DNA of 60,000 nt from Takakia lepidozioides (GCA_030704615.1 CM060733.1:44208001-44268000), one strand, 5' to 3'. Positions 22,315 through 40,578 are shown, counted from the stretch's first letter. Translations and numbers: made by a program. Notes: a model not told the origin generated them from the letters alone.

Positions 22315-24915
22315 TGGTAGAGCAAAGAATACCCAAACCTTGCAAAAATAGCAGAACAATATTGATTTATAAAAAAGATGACCCCACTCAACTTGGTACA
22401 AAAGACCCATAGCCCTTGCTAATACCATACATAAGTTATTCACCAGTACCCTAACCAACCTCCTCGCGTCCTATGGAGAGCAACACCATATCCTCAGTGA
22501 TGCACAAGAGGGATTTAGAACTGCAAGAAGTACAACTAGACAAATCCAACTCATTATCTCTGCCCTTGAGGATGCACGATATACACATCAAATATATACT
22601 TATTATACATTGACTTTAAAAATGCGTTTGGCTCCATTGACCGTGCCTGCATGCTCTCTGTCATGTTCGATCTCGGATACCCGACAGATGCAGTGATGCT
22701 CGTTGGTAATATATACACAGAGAGCACCACCATTTACTCGGGTCCCTCATTTGGAGATACATCACCTATACCAATCAACAGAGGCACTATACTAGGTGAC
22801 ACACTCAGCCCATACTTTTTTGTTGAATTTTTGGAGTCTCTTCTCAGATGGCTAGCCCCAAGCCAACCTCGGATACCAATACATTCTCTCACAAAATAAT
22901 GTCCCAACAGCTGCTTATGCAGACGACCTCGTTTTACTCTCTAATAAAGCCACACATCTTAGCCGGCAAATTAGAAAATTGGAAAGATTCAATAAATGGG
23001 CGGCAATGGAACTAAGCATACATAAATGCGCAATAACGGGAATTGCACACCATACTAAACATGATACATCGACTATATCAAGAATACTACATACACTGTG
23101 CTCTATAATAACCACCCATTTCCATTTCTAGACCAGGACAGCCCATACACATATCTTGGTATACAAATGACGCCATAGTTAAATTGGGAAACTCAGAGAA
23201 CTTCTACAAGAAACAAACTTATATCACAGGCTACAGCCTTGCTAAACTCACCAGCCACCATCCGCCAAAAATTGTTTATCATCCGTACCGTAAATCAGGC
23301 CGTTTATAGAATACTCGTTCCATGCAACCCCATTCTCAATCCCAGACATAAATGCATTAGACATGCACATTATACGATTATAAAAAAAAATGTGTGGTCT
23401 TCCAAACAGTGCCCCTAGCGCACTGATACAACTACCTCAAAACTTATATGGCCTTGGAACTACAACCCTAGCTCATATGCTAGAACATTGGGCACACAAC
23501 TACAAGAAGCTTTAAACGACCCTGGCAAGCTTGGAAGCATTTATCAAGGACTTCTTCAACATGTCGCTTCTAAATTTGGAGGTCTAGATAACTTACCTGC
23601 GATAAACCCCATTGCCTGTACCCACTTGCCGCTCCTTAGAACCTTGTACATCCTCAAACACATGCATATTACTATTAACACATCGCTACCTAATATTCAA
23701 CTCCACACTTCACCCCTAGAGATAGCATGGGATACGAGTCCACAACAATGCCTCTTTGACCCAAATAGTAGACCCCACAAACAAACCATCCTCAAATTCT
23801 TTATGCAGTACAATATATCTACAATTTTGTAACTAACAGATGCAACTGGAACCAAGCTTATCAACCCACACGCTTTTCACCTAAAATACCCTAGACCATT
23901 AACGTGCTCCCAACATATCCACTTAGGTCACCTACAAACCATTTTTTGCTACCCCACAACCGCCTGCCAAAATAATTGCCCCATAAACTATGCGACTTCG
24001 TCCCATCATCCATGGGAGCTTCTACCTCAGTACCGCTCCCAACCTACACGCCCTCCACTCGCTAGACCGTTTGTCGCCCCCATATCTCATCCAAAAGCCG
24101 CTCAATCTATAACTGCCCAAACAACGGATCCACAACAACCTGACACAACCCAATCAGTACAAACCCTACTGGAACCCCATTATGAGCTTGAAGAAATACA
24201 AGGCATAGTTAAAAAAAATGCGAGTAGACCAATATGGAGCCTCGTGCGCTGATACTATGTACTTGTGTAAATGGAAATGTGACCCCGACAAGAAAGCCAC
24301 TTGGGAACATAATGACACCCTCTTTGATCGCCCATGAATACAACAATTGCAACACAATATCCAAATGATAGCTGATTATTACCACAGAACCAACATTAAC
24401 TATTTAGTACATATTCATAATCAACATATTGCGGAATTGCAAACTTCTGACAAACGTTTCATTAGCCCACCAAGAAATGTATCCAACCTACATATTTCTC
24501 TAGACGAGTGCAACCTAGACATCGATATTCTCTGCACCCACCCAAAAATCCAGATCCACGCTGGCCTTGCCTACATATATGGACCACTAGGCTGCTACAT
24601 TGGAAGCATATCACTTGCTAGATTGAACTGGCTATGGAATATGTCCCATTTAAACCCCCTACCTAGCTTGCAACCCCAAATCCCGCCAACATTTGAGACA
24701 AAAGTTTCCCCACTCCTCCAACGCTATGCTCAAGATTTGCCCCCCAAGTGTCCAACCACAACCAACAAGCTCTCTCTCGCACATTCCCATTCAACCTTAC
24801 CCATGGCCCTCCTAGACTTTCTTACAACAGAACTTAAACTCAGTGTTTGGGACAATGCTGTAATTACCCAGCTTTGTCTTGGAAGCTTGCTCATTAGACC
24901 ATAAACGTTGCCTCA
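22315..24915 (+). pseudogene. LINE (non-LTR) retrotransposon ORF2 fragment
   Basis: The reverse transcriptase of a non-LTR element: ILIYKKDDP and NTIHKLFT-like entry (22,360-22,440), GFRTARSTTRQIQ (22,510), YIDFKNAFGSID (22,605) and the active site AAYADDLVLLS (22,910). C-terminal sequence follows (23,450-24,120), then a chromodomain at 24,181-24,345 and an open frame to 24,904. Many frame shifts and stops show that it is inactive. The 5' end is missing; it meets Gag sequence at about 22,310. No poly-A tail is seen at the 3' end, which abuts a Gypsy fragment. Confidence 0.85.
24181..24345 (+). pseudogene. Chromodomain within the LINE ORF2
   Basis: Two abutting frames give the chromodomain pattern: YELEEIQGIVKK, a spacer, YLCKWKCDPDKKATWEH, then TLFDRP and IQQLQ. 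This matches the family signature (YEVExIL, YLVKWKGYPxxxATWEPxxxL). A frame change between 24,235 and 24,245 and a TGA near 24,336 interrupt it. The same frame continues directly into the LINE C-terminal ORF (24,347-24,904), which suggests it belongs to this protein and not to an unrelated chromovirus. Confidence 0.72.
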
Positions 24916-25034
24916 ATACAACTCATGTATCAGTGAGCACCCAAATGGTTTGTAGCAAAGGCCTGCTAACAAGAGGATCAACACGAGTCAGCGCATCAAC
25001 ATTTGTATTTTCCTTGCCATTCTTGTATACTATA
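24916..25034 (-). pseudogene. Fragment of another Gypsy RNase H
   Basis: The minus strand reads HIVYKNGKENTNVDALTRVDP, the end of a Ty3/Gypsy RNase H domain (pattern YKxGKxNxxADALSR). It borders the Copia 3' LTR, so it is the sequence into which Copia inserted. Confidence 0.75.
25030..25034. repeat. Copia target-site duplication, right copy (CTATA, inverted)
   Basis: The reverse complement of the TATAG at 4895-4899, lying just outside the inverted Copia LTR. Confidence 0.85.
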
Positions 25035-25262
25035 TGAAAACAATGGGTTGATCAACTAACTAGAACACCGGAGGTGTGAATACATATACAACGTTTGTCA
25101 CAGGGATAAGGAGAGCAGGACCACATGGGCCTTATCGCTAACTGTAATGAAGCTATAATTACTGATGCAAACGGTGGCCAACTACTATCTAGATTTAAGG
25201 AGCGGTGCATTAACAAAGGCCTGATCTAGCGGCATCACAACATGGGTGTGTTAATTCCAACA
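25035..25262 (-). mobile_element. Copia 3' LTR (inverted)
   Basis: A 228-bp reverse complement of the LTR at 4900-5127 with scattered single-base differences. In element orientation it is preceded by the purine tract GGGTGTGAGAGGAGG (25263-25277). Confidence 0.92.
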
Positions 25263-25297
25263 CCTCCTCTCACACCCATCCTCCTCTCAATACTGAA

Positions 25298-26232
25298 CTA
25301 CTCTCTTGAGGTGCTCAGCCTGCTAAGAGAGACAACACCTAGCTTCTCTCTAAGTCCTTCAAATTTCACTCTCCCCAAAGGTTTAGTCAGGATATCTGCT
25401 ATTTGATCCCTGGTCGATACATGTGCAAGATCCACCATTCCTTGTTGTACTTGCTCTCGCACAAAATGATAGTGTACCTCGATGTGTTTTGTGCGTGCAT
25501 GAAGAATTGGATTCTTTGCAATTTTTATGCTACTCATATTATCACACCAGATTCGTATGGGTTCTTCTCCGAAGATACCTAACTCGTTGGATAGGTGCTG
25601 CAACCAAATTGATTCCTTAGTCCCTTCGGCTAGGGCTCGGTACTCGGCCTCTGTAGAGCTGAGAGCCACTGTGGGTTGACGTTTAGAGCACCACGTTACA
25701 AGACTACCTCCCAGTTGAAATACGTACCCCGTAGTGGATCTTCTATTTTCCTGGTCACCTGCCCAGTCCGTGTCGGTGAATCCTGTGATCTCGCTAGTTC
25801 CTTGTTTCTTGAAGAGAACCCCAAGTTCAATTGTCCCCTTCAAGTATCTGAAAATGTGCTTAACTGCTTCCATATGAGGTGCTTGCGGGTTATTCATGAA
25901 GCGGCTAACGACAACCACAAAGTATGAGATGTCAGGTCTCGTGTTGGTAAGATATATGAGCTTACCAACCATTTGCCGATATATGGTAGCATCTGCAAGC
26001 TCATCACCCATGTCAATGATAAGTTTTGTCCCTTCGAGCATTGGAGTCGGTTTTGAGTTGGAATCTGAAAGCCCAAATTGTTCAAGCATTTTGGTGATGT
26101 ACCCACGCTGTGTCATGAAGATGCCCTCCCTGAGATACAAAAATTATATTCTCAAGTAATGAGACATTTCCCCCAAGTTTGTCATCTCGAATCTCTGCTG
26201 TAATTGATCTTTGATCCACTCAATTTGAACAC
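25298..26232 (-). pseudogene. Copia pol, 3' part: RT end and RNase H (inverted)
   Basis: It continues the Copia RT exactly where the left part stops at 7731. Once the Gypsy element and one target-site copy are disregarded, the reading frame carries on (IEWIKDQLQQRFEMTNLGEM). Then come RT thumb motifs (REGIFMTQRGYITKMLEQFG) and the RNase H domain with GFTDTDWAGD, ALSSTEAEYRAL, IWCDNMSSIKIAKNP and HIEVHYHFVREQV. The frame is open from 26140 to the stop at 25298, with damage near 26,150. Orientation is opposite to the left half. Confidence 0.93.
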
Positions 26233-27199
26233 TGTTAGAGGGCTGTCTGGGACTTAGACACTTTTAGAGGTTCTGTGGGGTACCTTTAATTTTGCGCAGA
26301 CTTACGGATGGTAGACTTAGACCAACACAGGCCTTAGGGGTGGTAGACAGGTTTACACAGTCAGTCATAGCAATACACAGTTAGACACAATTTGCCACAG
26401 CTTGTCATAGTCTGACACAGCCTGACACGGCTTGTCACAGCCTTCCACGGCCTATCATAGTCTATCACAGCCCGACACAGCCCGACACAGCTTCACACAG
26501 CCAGTCACAGCTTGGCACAGTCATAGCTCGACACAACGGAACACAGTCCGTCACAGCATACCAAGGAACGGTTATTAGCGGCAGGGAACGACTGTGTGGG
26601 AACGACATTTGCAGTGGGAACGTGCATTCTGTCTGGATGACAGTTAGTTAGTTAGGCAGTTAGAACAGCTTGCAGGTAGATTAGGCAGAGTAGCAATATG
26701 GAGAGGACACTTCTCGGGGAGCACTTCTTGGTCATCACGAGAGGAGATCGGCGGAGAGCACGACTGGAGTAGGAAGGGAGAACATGGTGAAGGAGGAGAA
26801 ACGATCTGTTGATGCTGTTACATGCAAGCTGTAGAGATATACTGTAGGGTAGACTAGGGACACCATGGCTTCGGCCTGATACTTGATAGATCTTAATCTG
26901 ATACACATTCCATACTCACACTGTGTAGAGAGATCTGAGTGAAGCTGTGGAATGAATGGATGAGTGATTGGAACCTGGTAGTTTGCTGAAGCAATCTGAT
27001 GCTTGAATATAAACAATAAGGTAATTTGCTGCCATGAAGGCAAGAAGGAATACAAACAAGAATCACTCCCATGATACACTAGTTGTAGGTCACGACTGAT
27101 TGTTCTGAGCGGGCTGAGTGCTTGGAGATATCCAACTCTTCTATCTTGGAGTTCCCACCTCGGATAGCGAAGGGATGGGTGAGTAAAAGCCGCTCGACA
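26233..27199 (+). mobile_element. Nested Gypsy element, 5' LTR (inverted with Copia 3' half)
   Basis: A 967-bp LTR from TGTTAGAGGG to CTCGACA, the counterpart of 7732-8679. It contains the GCTGTG minisatellite (as its complement). It is followed by a primer-binding site and Gag, so it is a 5' LTR read on the plus strand. Confidence 0.88.
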
Positions 27200-27200
27200 T

Positions 27201-27220
27201 TTGGCGACCATACTGGGGAA
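27201..27220 (+). other. Gypsy primer-binding site
   Basis: TTGGCGACCATACTGGGGA lies one base after the LTR terminal CA. TGGCGNC-type sites followed by a GGGGA tract are usual primer-binding sites of plant Gypsy elements. The exact tRNA was not determined. Confidence 0.7.
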
Positions 27221-27242
27221 TTGGGTCAAGAACAACCAGATA

Positions 27243-28184
27243 TGACAGGCATCTGGTGGGATCATGGTGGATGGAGAATTAAAGAATTTGATGTGAATCA
27301 AATTCCCTGTGGAACAGAAAGAAAGATTGTCCAAACAGTTCTTTCAGAGGTTATTGGAATTGCCAGACGGTTGCAAAGAAAACATTCTTAAGAGAGTGCA
27401 TGATGCAGATCTAGAGTGGGGTCTGGAGAAAGGAGTGATAAAGATTTATCAAGTGGCCTGTAGAGGGAGAGCAAGTTGGTTACCAACACTGGTTTATGTG
27501 ATAGCATTGCTATCCATCAAACGAGTGGAGTTTGAAGGCTGGGAGGAACGGAAAGTGAATGTTTACACTCATATGCATGAAGAACTGGTAATGGTAAAGA
27601 ATTGGATTCCTAAGGATATCCTGTGGATCAAACTTACACCAGGAACAGCTTTTCAGACGTGCTTGCCATATGGTTATATGGTAACGGAGACTTCTAGTAT
27701 AGCCAAGGGTGCATTGAAGCTTGAAGGAAATCCAGGCATATACGAGAGATACTACAGAAGGGAGTTTTGGTTACTGCCTCATTAAAGATATGAAAGACAT
27801 GGGACATGAGTGATGAAAGAGAAGCTAGACTCCACAGATATTCAGCGAAAAGAGAAAGTTATTTGAAAGCTAATTATCCATATCTTTGGGAGAGGGGAAT
27901 AGACATAGGGGAATCATCTGGACCTCTCACACCATTAAGATCAAAGAGTATATCACCCATACCGGAAGAACCAGAGTTGGATGCCCACTCATTCTTATTC
28001 TTTACAAGAAAGATTAAGGGATTTGGTACAGGAAGAAGATCAGCCACGAGGGGAGAGATCGGAGGTACATCCTTGGATTAAAGATTTGACAGAATTTTTT
28101 TTTATCAGAGTTGGCATGGAACACCAAAAGCAGGAACTCCAGTTTCTGAAGCAGAAGACAAAGAATGAGAGGAGGATGATAGAA
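27243..28184 (+). pseudogene. Gypsy Gag, N-terminal part (inverted, truncated)
   Basis: The first coding sequence after the primer-binding site: about 27243-27310 in one frame, then 27309-27785, then 27990-28184. The segments are charged and Trp-rich (FEGWEERKVNVYTHMHEELV, REFWLLP), ending in a Glu/Lys/Gln-rich region (MEHQKQELQFLKQKTKNERR). I recognise no Gag motif directly, and assignment rests on position. The coding stops near 28,185, where a MULE-like gene begins on the other strand. The missing C-terminal Gag part is at 22,310-21,565. Confidence 0.6.
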
Positions 28185-29120
28185 GAAAACACTCTGGGGC
28201 TGGGCCTCCTTCCACATCTTTAGACTGGTCCCCTCGTCCTTATGTCGTTTGAAAGTCTCACATGTCAGCTTGTCCATGATGTTTCTAATGTCATGCTCAA
28301 GCACAACATCATCACGACACCACTTCTCTCCATTGACCTTGTTGTCAAATACCTGTTGTTCATGTTGGGCCATGATTTCAGCAGGCAACAACCCAGCACA
28401 TATGCTATCCGTTATCCACATCTTAACCTCTTCACTAAGGTGAGGTGCATGCGCAAAACGGGTGTTATTTGAAGTCGGGTCAATGTGGCCATGGCAGACC
28501 TTGTCACATCCATCAACATGGTTTTTGTTGTAGTATGTTATGACAGCAAGAGAAGGATCCAGGTAGCATCATCCAATCCTAAACTGACACAGGCAACCCC
28601 TCTTGATGGACTCTCCCTGAATGACTTTCTTCCGTCTCGGCCCTTTGTGGTTATTGTAAGAAGGCGATGAAGCATCCAACACACACCCTCTCTTGCCGTT
28701 CCTTCTCTTCAAAGAATGTTTATTGATAGGTATTACATTTGTGCGCTTGTCCTCAGGTCCATAAGAACAATGGAACCTGAACAATGATGAGAATTATGTC
28801 GGCGGAGTGGAATACTCGGAGCAAGAGAGCATAGCATTTTGACAAAATAGAAGAGCAAACAATGAAAACAAGCAGCATGCCATTACAAAGAACACATAGA
28901 GACCATCCAGAAACCACAAAGGTGAAGGCGGACTTTATCACAACAGAGCAATTATTGGCCCTTGGAGCTAAGAGCTCGCCCTCCTCATGCTTTCCCTTTT
29001 TAGGCACCATTCTGTTGAAGTGAGTGGGCGCCTCTGCCCTTTCTTCCTCCCCTCTCACAAAATCGTCGATCCTGCTCCAAGGAATGACCGCAACATCCGT
29101 ATACACGATGTCCACCTCCA
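28185..29120 (-). pseudogene. MULE/FAR1-like transposase-type gene, N-terminal fragment
   Basis: Minus-strand exon-like segments. 29,118-28,941 encodes VAVIPWSRIDDFVRGEEERA. About 28,779-28,590 encodes CSYGPEDKRT and KRGCLCQF, and 28,560-28,185 contains ITYYNKNHVDGCDK, CHGHIDPTSNNT, SEEVKMWI and SLKMWKEAQPQSVFFY. The Cys/His pattern and order suggest the DNA-binding N-terminal region of MULE-derived proteins related to FAR1. The catalytic transposase core is absent because the sequence is cut at about 28,185. The family assignment rests on resemblance remembered, not on a search. Confidence 0.45.
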
Positions 29121-29399
29121 CTTGAAATAGTTGGAGTCTATATAAGCGACCTGTGGTTGAAGGAACCATCCTGGGGGATTTGCAACGTGCCATGCAGCTG
29201 TGATAGAAGGAATGACGTGCGCAACTCCGAAGATCCAATCATGATGCCCGGCAGCCTTGCAGGAACAGTACACATCCGCAGACCACACGCGTCCTGTAGA
29301 AACAGTACACAGCAGCAAACTACACGCGCAAAGAGGATCAAATCTCCGAGCAACCGGAAACCCTAAATTTCAATACATCCACTCCGTTCATCTCACAGA

Positions 29400-30965
29400 C
29401 CAAAATGGCAGGGGACGTGCATGGCCGTTGGATGGGAGGACGACATAGATGAACAGAATGATAGCCACGTGCAAACAGCCCTAACATTTGACACGTGGAA
29501 GGGGGATTGCTCCGGCGGGGGGCGGAAGGATGGGGGATCACTCCAGGTGGTGTGGGGGATCAACGGAGAGGGGACCGCCATGGGGGGGAACGATCACCTG
29601 TTCCGCCGTTGACGCGCGGGGGGTCAAGGGTGGGAAGACACGTGGCATGGCGGCGGCGGGGGATCAACCAGAGGCGGGGGGAGCGGTGGCTCGGGGGATC
29701 GGGTCTTGGATGGGATGAGGGGATCGACGGCCACGGAGACCGCCACGTGGTGGTAGAAGACGAGAGGGGGATCAATTGCCGGTTTGGACGGGGGATCAAC
29801 CGAGGCGGGGGGTCGCGGCCCGGGGGATCGCCACGTGGATGGGAGGACGGGATCGAATGTCGGGGGATCGCGAATGACTCAGTTTTGAGGTTGGATGGAT
29901 GCGCAAGGGATCCTCGGTTCAGGGGAGCACCACGTGGCGGCTGATGGCTGGAGGGGGATCAGTGACCGCATTGGACGGGGATCGAAACGGGGGGGGGGAG
30001 ACCGGCGATGGCCCGGGGATCACGCCTTCGATGGGATGAGGGGATCGACAGGGGGGAGCACCACGTGGCGGTGGGCGTGCCATGGGGCCTTCATCCGGCC
30101 TTCGTCCATCCACTGCGCGGGAGATGCGGGGGGATGAGGGGCAGATGACCCAGAACATCCATTGTTTTGAGGTTGGATGGATGAGCAGGGGATCGACGGT
30201 TCGGGGGAGCAGCACGTGGCGGGTGATTAGGGGTGGGGGATCACTGCAGGTCCGGAGTGGGGATCAAGCCAGGTCGGGGGATCGGCGGCGGGGGGAGCGC
30301 CACGTGCCGTCTGATGGGTGGAGGGGGATCAGTCACCGCATTGGACGGGGATCAACGAGGGGGGTGGGCGGGACGTGTCGGGGGATGGGCCGTGGATGGA
30401 AAGAGGGGATCGACGCGGGGGGAGCGGGAGGATGGCGGGGGGATGAGGGGTGGATGACACACAACATCCATGTTTGTGAGGTCGGATGGATGCGCAGGGG
30501 ATCGACGGTCCGGGGGATCCGCACGTGGCGGGCGATTAGGGTTGGGGGATCACTCCCGGTCCGGAAGGGGGATCAAGGCATGTCATGGGGAGTGGCGACG
30601 TCTTGGGGGAGTGCGCCGTGGATGGGAGGAGGGGATCGACGGCGGCGGGAGCGCCACGTGGCAATGGGCGCGTCATGGGCCTTCATCCGGCCGTCATCCA
30701 GAGGTTGGATGGATGGGGAGGGGATCGACGGTTCGGGGTAGCGCCACGTGGCTGGAGATGGGGATAGGAGATCACTCCGGCACTGGAAGGGGGATCAACC
30801 CAGTGAGGGGATCCACAGCGGGGGGCCGCCATGTGGCTGGAGATCGGCGGTGCTGTGGGGCGCCGCGCGGCCAGCGGTGGGGCGGGGGTCAGGGTCCCGG
30901 GCGGGCGGGAGCGGGGTAGGGGGGGTGCGGGGGGCGAGGGGCGGGCTGGGGCGGGCTCCCACGCT
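29400..30965 (+). repeat. GC-rich higher-order repeat array with twelve CACGTG boxes
   Basis: A degenerate tandem array. The word GAGGTYGGATGGATG recurs at about 29887, 30169, 30478 and 30701, giving units of roughly 220-310 bp. GGGGGATC and GATCGACGG words repeat many times, with G runs throughout. CACGTG is present at 29466, 29492, 29639, 29744, 29832, 29931, 30062, 30213, 30301, 30522, 30655 and 30745. Open frames here are long on both strands but are low-complexity products of base composition. I do not call them genes. Confidence 0.85.
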
Positions 30966-31291
30966 TGCAATAAAATCAAGCCACATCCATATTGGGACCG
31001 TTGAATGTGTGGCATGGACGTAGCAATAGTCTAGAAGATCTTGGAGGCTCCCTGAAAATATTCTTGACGACCTCCAGGATTTTCGTGCCAGCCATTATCC
31101 CCGGTGAACTGAGATCTTGGGCCGAGAATAAACACGTTGTAGTTTCTAGTCTAATTGGGCATGAGAAGATAGCGTCAGTAACTGGCATGCATTTATGGAG
31201 ATTGCCACAAAGGCAACCTCATTTTCAGTACATCTGATTTGGTGTAGAGCAACAGCCTCCATGAGAGGACAAAGTTTTCCTCCATTGAAGT
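30966..31291. other. No gene recognised upstream of MCM3
   Basis: A unique-looking sequence between the GC-rich array and the repeat that precedes MCM3. No motif or exon was identified. Confidence 0.35.
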
Positions 31292-31598
31292 AGACGTAAT
31301 TTTATCCTATGTTTTCCGTGATCATTCCTTTGATGTGCGAAAGTTCATCTCAGGAGAGTGCAGTGACAACTCATCCTACATAGTGACTTCCGTAACAAGA
31401 GATGTGGTACCCACCAAGTCTAGAAGTCTAGACAGTATATTGTTGCAGAGCGATGCGGGGAGTTCCCGCCACTGCAACCTTCTCCGCTTTCCTACGTACG
31501 CTTGTGCACAAGAATCTTGATATTTGGTGCCAAACATTCAGTCGTCTGCTGCCGTCCTGGATCGGTGCTACTTACTACGTACAAGGTGTTGCAGGCAT
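31292..31598 (+). repeat. MCM3-flanking direct repeat, 5' copy
   Basis: From TATCCTATGTTTTCCGTGAT to ACAAGGTGTTGCAGGCATT it is nearly identical to 39088-39342, in the same orientation. The downstream copy lacks about 40 bp near its end and differs at the E2F-like site. Both copies could encode a similar short peptide, but so high a DNA identity cannot distinguish coding from non-coding. Confidence 0.85.
31464..31471 (+). promoter_or_regulatory. E2F-like site upstream of MCM3
   Basis: TTCCCGCC, about 225 bp before the MCM3 start codon, is close to the E2F core. MCM genes are well-known E2F targets in plants and animals, so the position makes sense. In the 3' copy of the repeat the matching bases read TGCCCGCC. 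No expression evidence exists here. Confidence 0.4.
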
Positions 31599-31695
31599 TC
31601 GCTGCGCACTGGCAGCGTGTACATGACATTGCCATCTGAAGCTCGTCTCCTCCCGAGATCAGGGACTGCGAGTCTCAGCGGAACGATCAGGGGGC

Positions 31696-38402
<6,707 letters not shown>

Positions 38403-39087
38403 AGGTGGTGTGGGAAATGTATTTTCAGCTTTTCACTCCATTGCTGAGCCTGCCCAGTCCTCCAGCACTTGTTGATCACACAAGATGCAATAGATAAACC
38501 CACAGTTTTATGTGTCTGATTCAGGACTGGTTCTCAGCATCAGAAGAGGAACTTGGTGTCCTCGCACCTTGTGCAATGGTGGTGTACATGAGAATACTAA
38601 GGTGCAGGAAAAGATCAGGATGAGGACAGGTGTCATTTCGTTGCCTGACCCCACAAACTGTGAGAATATTGTGAGATACAAAGACTTACCTCCTGCTGAT
38701 GAAAAATCTCAAGTTTTGATGAACCAATTTTGATTCATTACTCTGTTGTCTCGTCAACAGCTATGAACTTGTTCCACAAATTGATGCACCCCAAGAACTC
38801 GATGGAAATATATGCGTAGTATTGAGTGGGCTGAAAATCATCCCCACCATTCAAGTGCTCGCATTGCCACCAGGGAGGCCGCCGCTATGGCACCATGAGT
38901 TGGGGTCCTGCATGCCAGCTCAAAGCTACCAGAAATCCAAGCCTGCAAACCCAGCAAACGAGGGAACCTGCAGGGGCTATGGCATCTCTATTTGTGCGCT
39001 GACACTAGAAATGGGGCGCCTCCCACGCTGTACGCTGTCCCCGCCCGTAGTCCTGGTAATCCTATCTCTCGGCTGTGTACCTTGAAA
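38403..39087. other. MCM3 3' flank, no gene recognised
   Basis: Sequence after the MCM3 stop codon, presumably including its 3' untranslated region. A frame after 38,520 (FSASEEELGVLAP) looks slightly protein-like but has no support. No second gene is seen before the direct repeat. Confidence 0.4.
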
Positions 39088-39342
39088 GACATAATTCTAT
39101 CCTATGTTTTCCGTGATCATTCCTTTGATGTGCGAAAGTTCATCTCAGGAGAGTGCAGTGACAAATCCTCCTACATAGTGACTTCCGCAACAAGAGATGT
39201 GGTACCCATCAAGTCTAGACGTCTAGACAGTATATTGTTGCAAGCCCAGCTCGAGCGATGCCCGCCACTGCAACCTTCTCCGCTTTCCCACGCATGTGCA
39301 CAAGAATCTTGATATTTGGTACTACAAGGTGTTGCAGGCATT
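39088..39342 (+). repeat. MCM3-flanking direct repeat, 3' copy
   Basis: The second copy of 31292-31598, 7.8 kb downstream in direct orientation, with a deletion of about 40 bp near the end. It lies 0.7 kb past the MCM3 stop codon and is followed by no recognisable coding exon. Confidence 0.85.
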
Positions 39343-40578
39343 TGCAACACCTCGCATTCACAGGTCCGGATTGTTATTATCCGGCCTCGGATTTCAAGTG
39401 TAATACCATCCTGGGTGTACGTAATCTAACATAAAATGAAGTGGTAGACAAAACATTGTGCCTTCAATTTATAAGTATACTACTGACAAGCATACCTGGT
39501 CTCCCACAGCAAAGGAGAAAAGATCTGTGCATTGCATATGCACATTTTGTAGATATATGTAAGAGAAGAGAAAGCAGGTCCAAGTCTCATCGTTTAACAT
39601 GACCTGCAATGAGGTTTTCCTCATCCATCAGATTGTATTCCGACAGAAAAATTCCCTTGATCAGCATGTCGGGGTAAATAGTACAAAGCAGGTGGTACAA
39701 CATTGGTTGATGCTTGATACCTCCTGCATTGTCCTTGTTTTTCCCCCTAATACACGAATTTTGTTTGCCAATACCAGCCCGTTTATAACCCTTTCAGACA
39801 TAGGGATGTCCTAAGAGGTAAACTATCTATTGCAAAACTAGCTACAGTAGTCACTTTATGTCATTGATGATATGCACAAAACTTGGACAAAGACTGCCTT
39901 GTATCAACATTTGTAGGCCAATCGAACTTCGGCAGCAGACCTGCATCTGTGCTCACAACGGTTGCCACAACAGTGAATCTCATTGCCAAGTATAATGTGA
40001 GAAAATTTATGCACTGTCAAAGTAGCCATATTATCTCTTTACTCAAATACTCAAACTTAAATGGTGAGATAACCAGATTGGCAAGGGAACGTTCCCAAGA
40101 GAAAAGCAAGCATTCTCAAATGGGGCACTAATATGTACATTGTCCCCAATCATGCGCTCTCTTTGTTTGTACAAAAAGGCACTTTCCAGCTATAATCCCT
40201 TGGCCATTGAGAAAGTCTTCCCCACTCAGGAATGTGATCTCTCTTCCCACTCTCAATCAAGTGAATATGTTCAAATCCAATTGAACAAGAGGGCACTCTC
40301 TATGGTTGTTTGTCAGTCTTGACTAAAATTATAAATGAACATATTACACTACTTGAACTGGATTTGATCAATAGACTATGCCACTTGAATACTATCTTAC
40401 ATTACTAGAACTGGATTTGATCAAATAGACTACTCCACTGCCACTTCTCTCTCCTTGAATACTATCTACTAAACTTGTACAGAGAAGGACGGTAAACAAT
40501 CCCCTCGAAGCCTTGTAGGAGCCCTCTCCAAATCTACTCCAAATCTCCAAGGACAACTCCAAATCTACCACATTCACC
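39343..40578. other. Intergenic, no gene recognised
   Basis: About 1.2 kb between the MCM3 region and the convergent TIGR01589-domain gene. A short duplication (ATTACTAGAACTGGATTTGA-type, near 40,350 and 40,405) is the only structure I noticed. Confidence 0.4.

Noticed and set aside
29488-30919. Long Gly/Arg-rich open frames on both strands
   Set aside because: They are produced by the GC-rich repeat array: low complexity, mirrored on the opposite strand, and without motifs.
38512-38733. An extra MCM3 exon or separate small gene after the stop codon
   Set aside because: MCM3 already ends properly at 38,402 with the conserved C-terminus, and this frame has no known motif.
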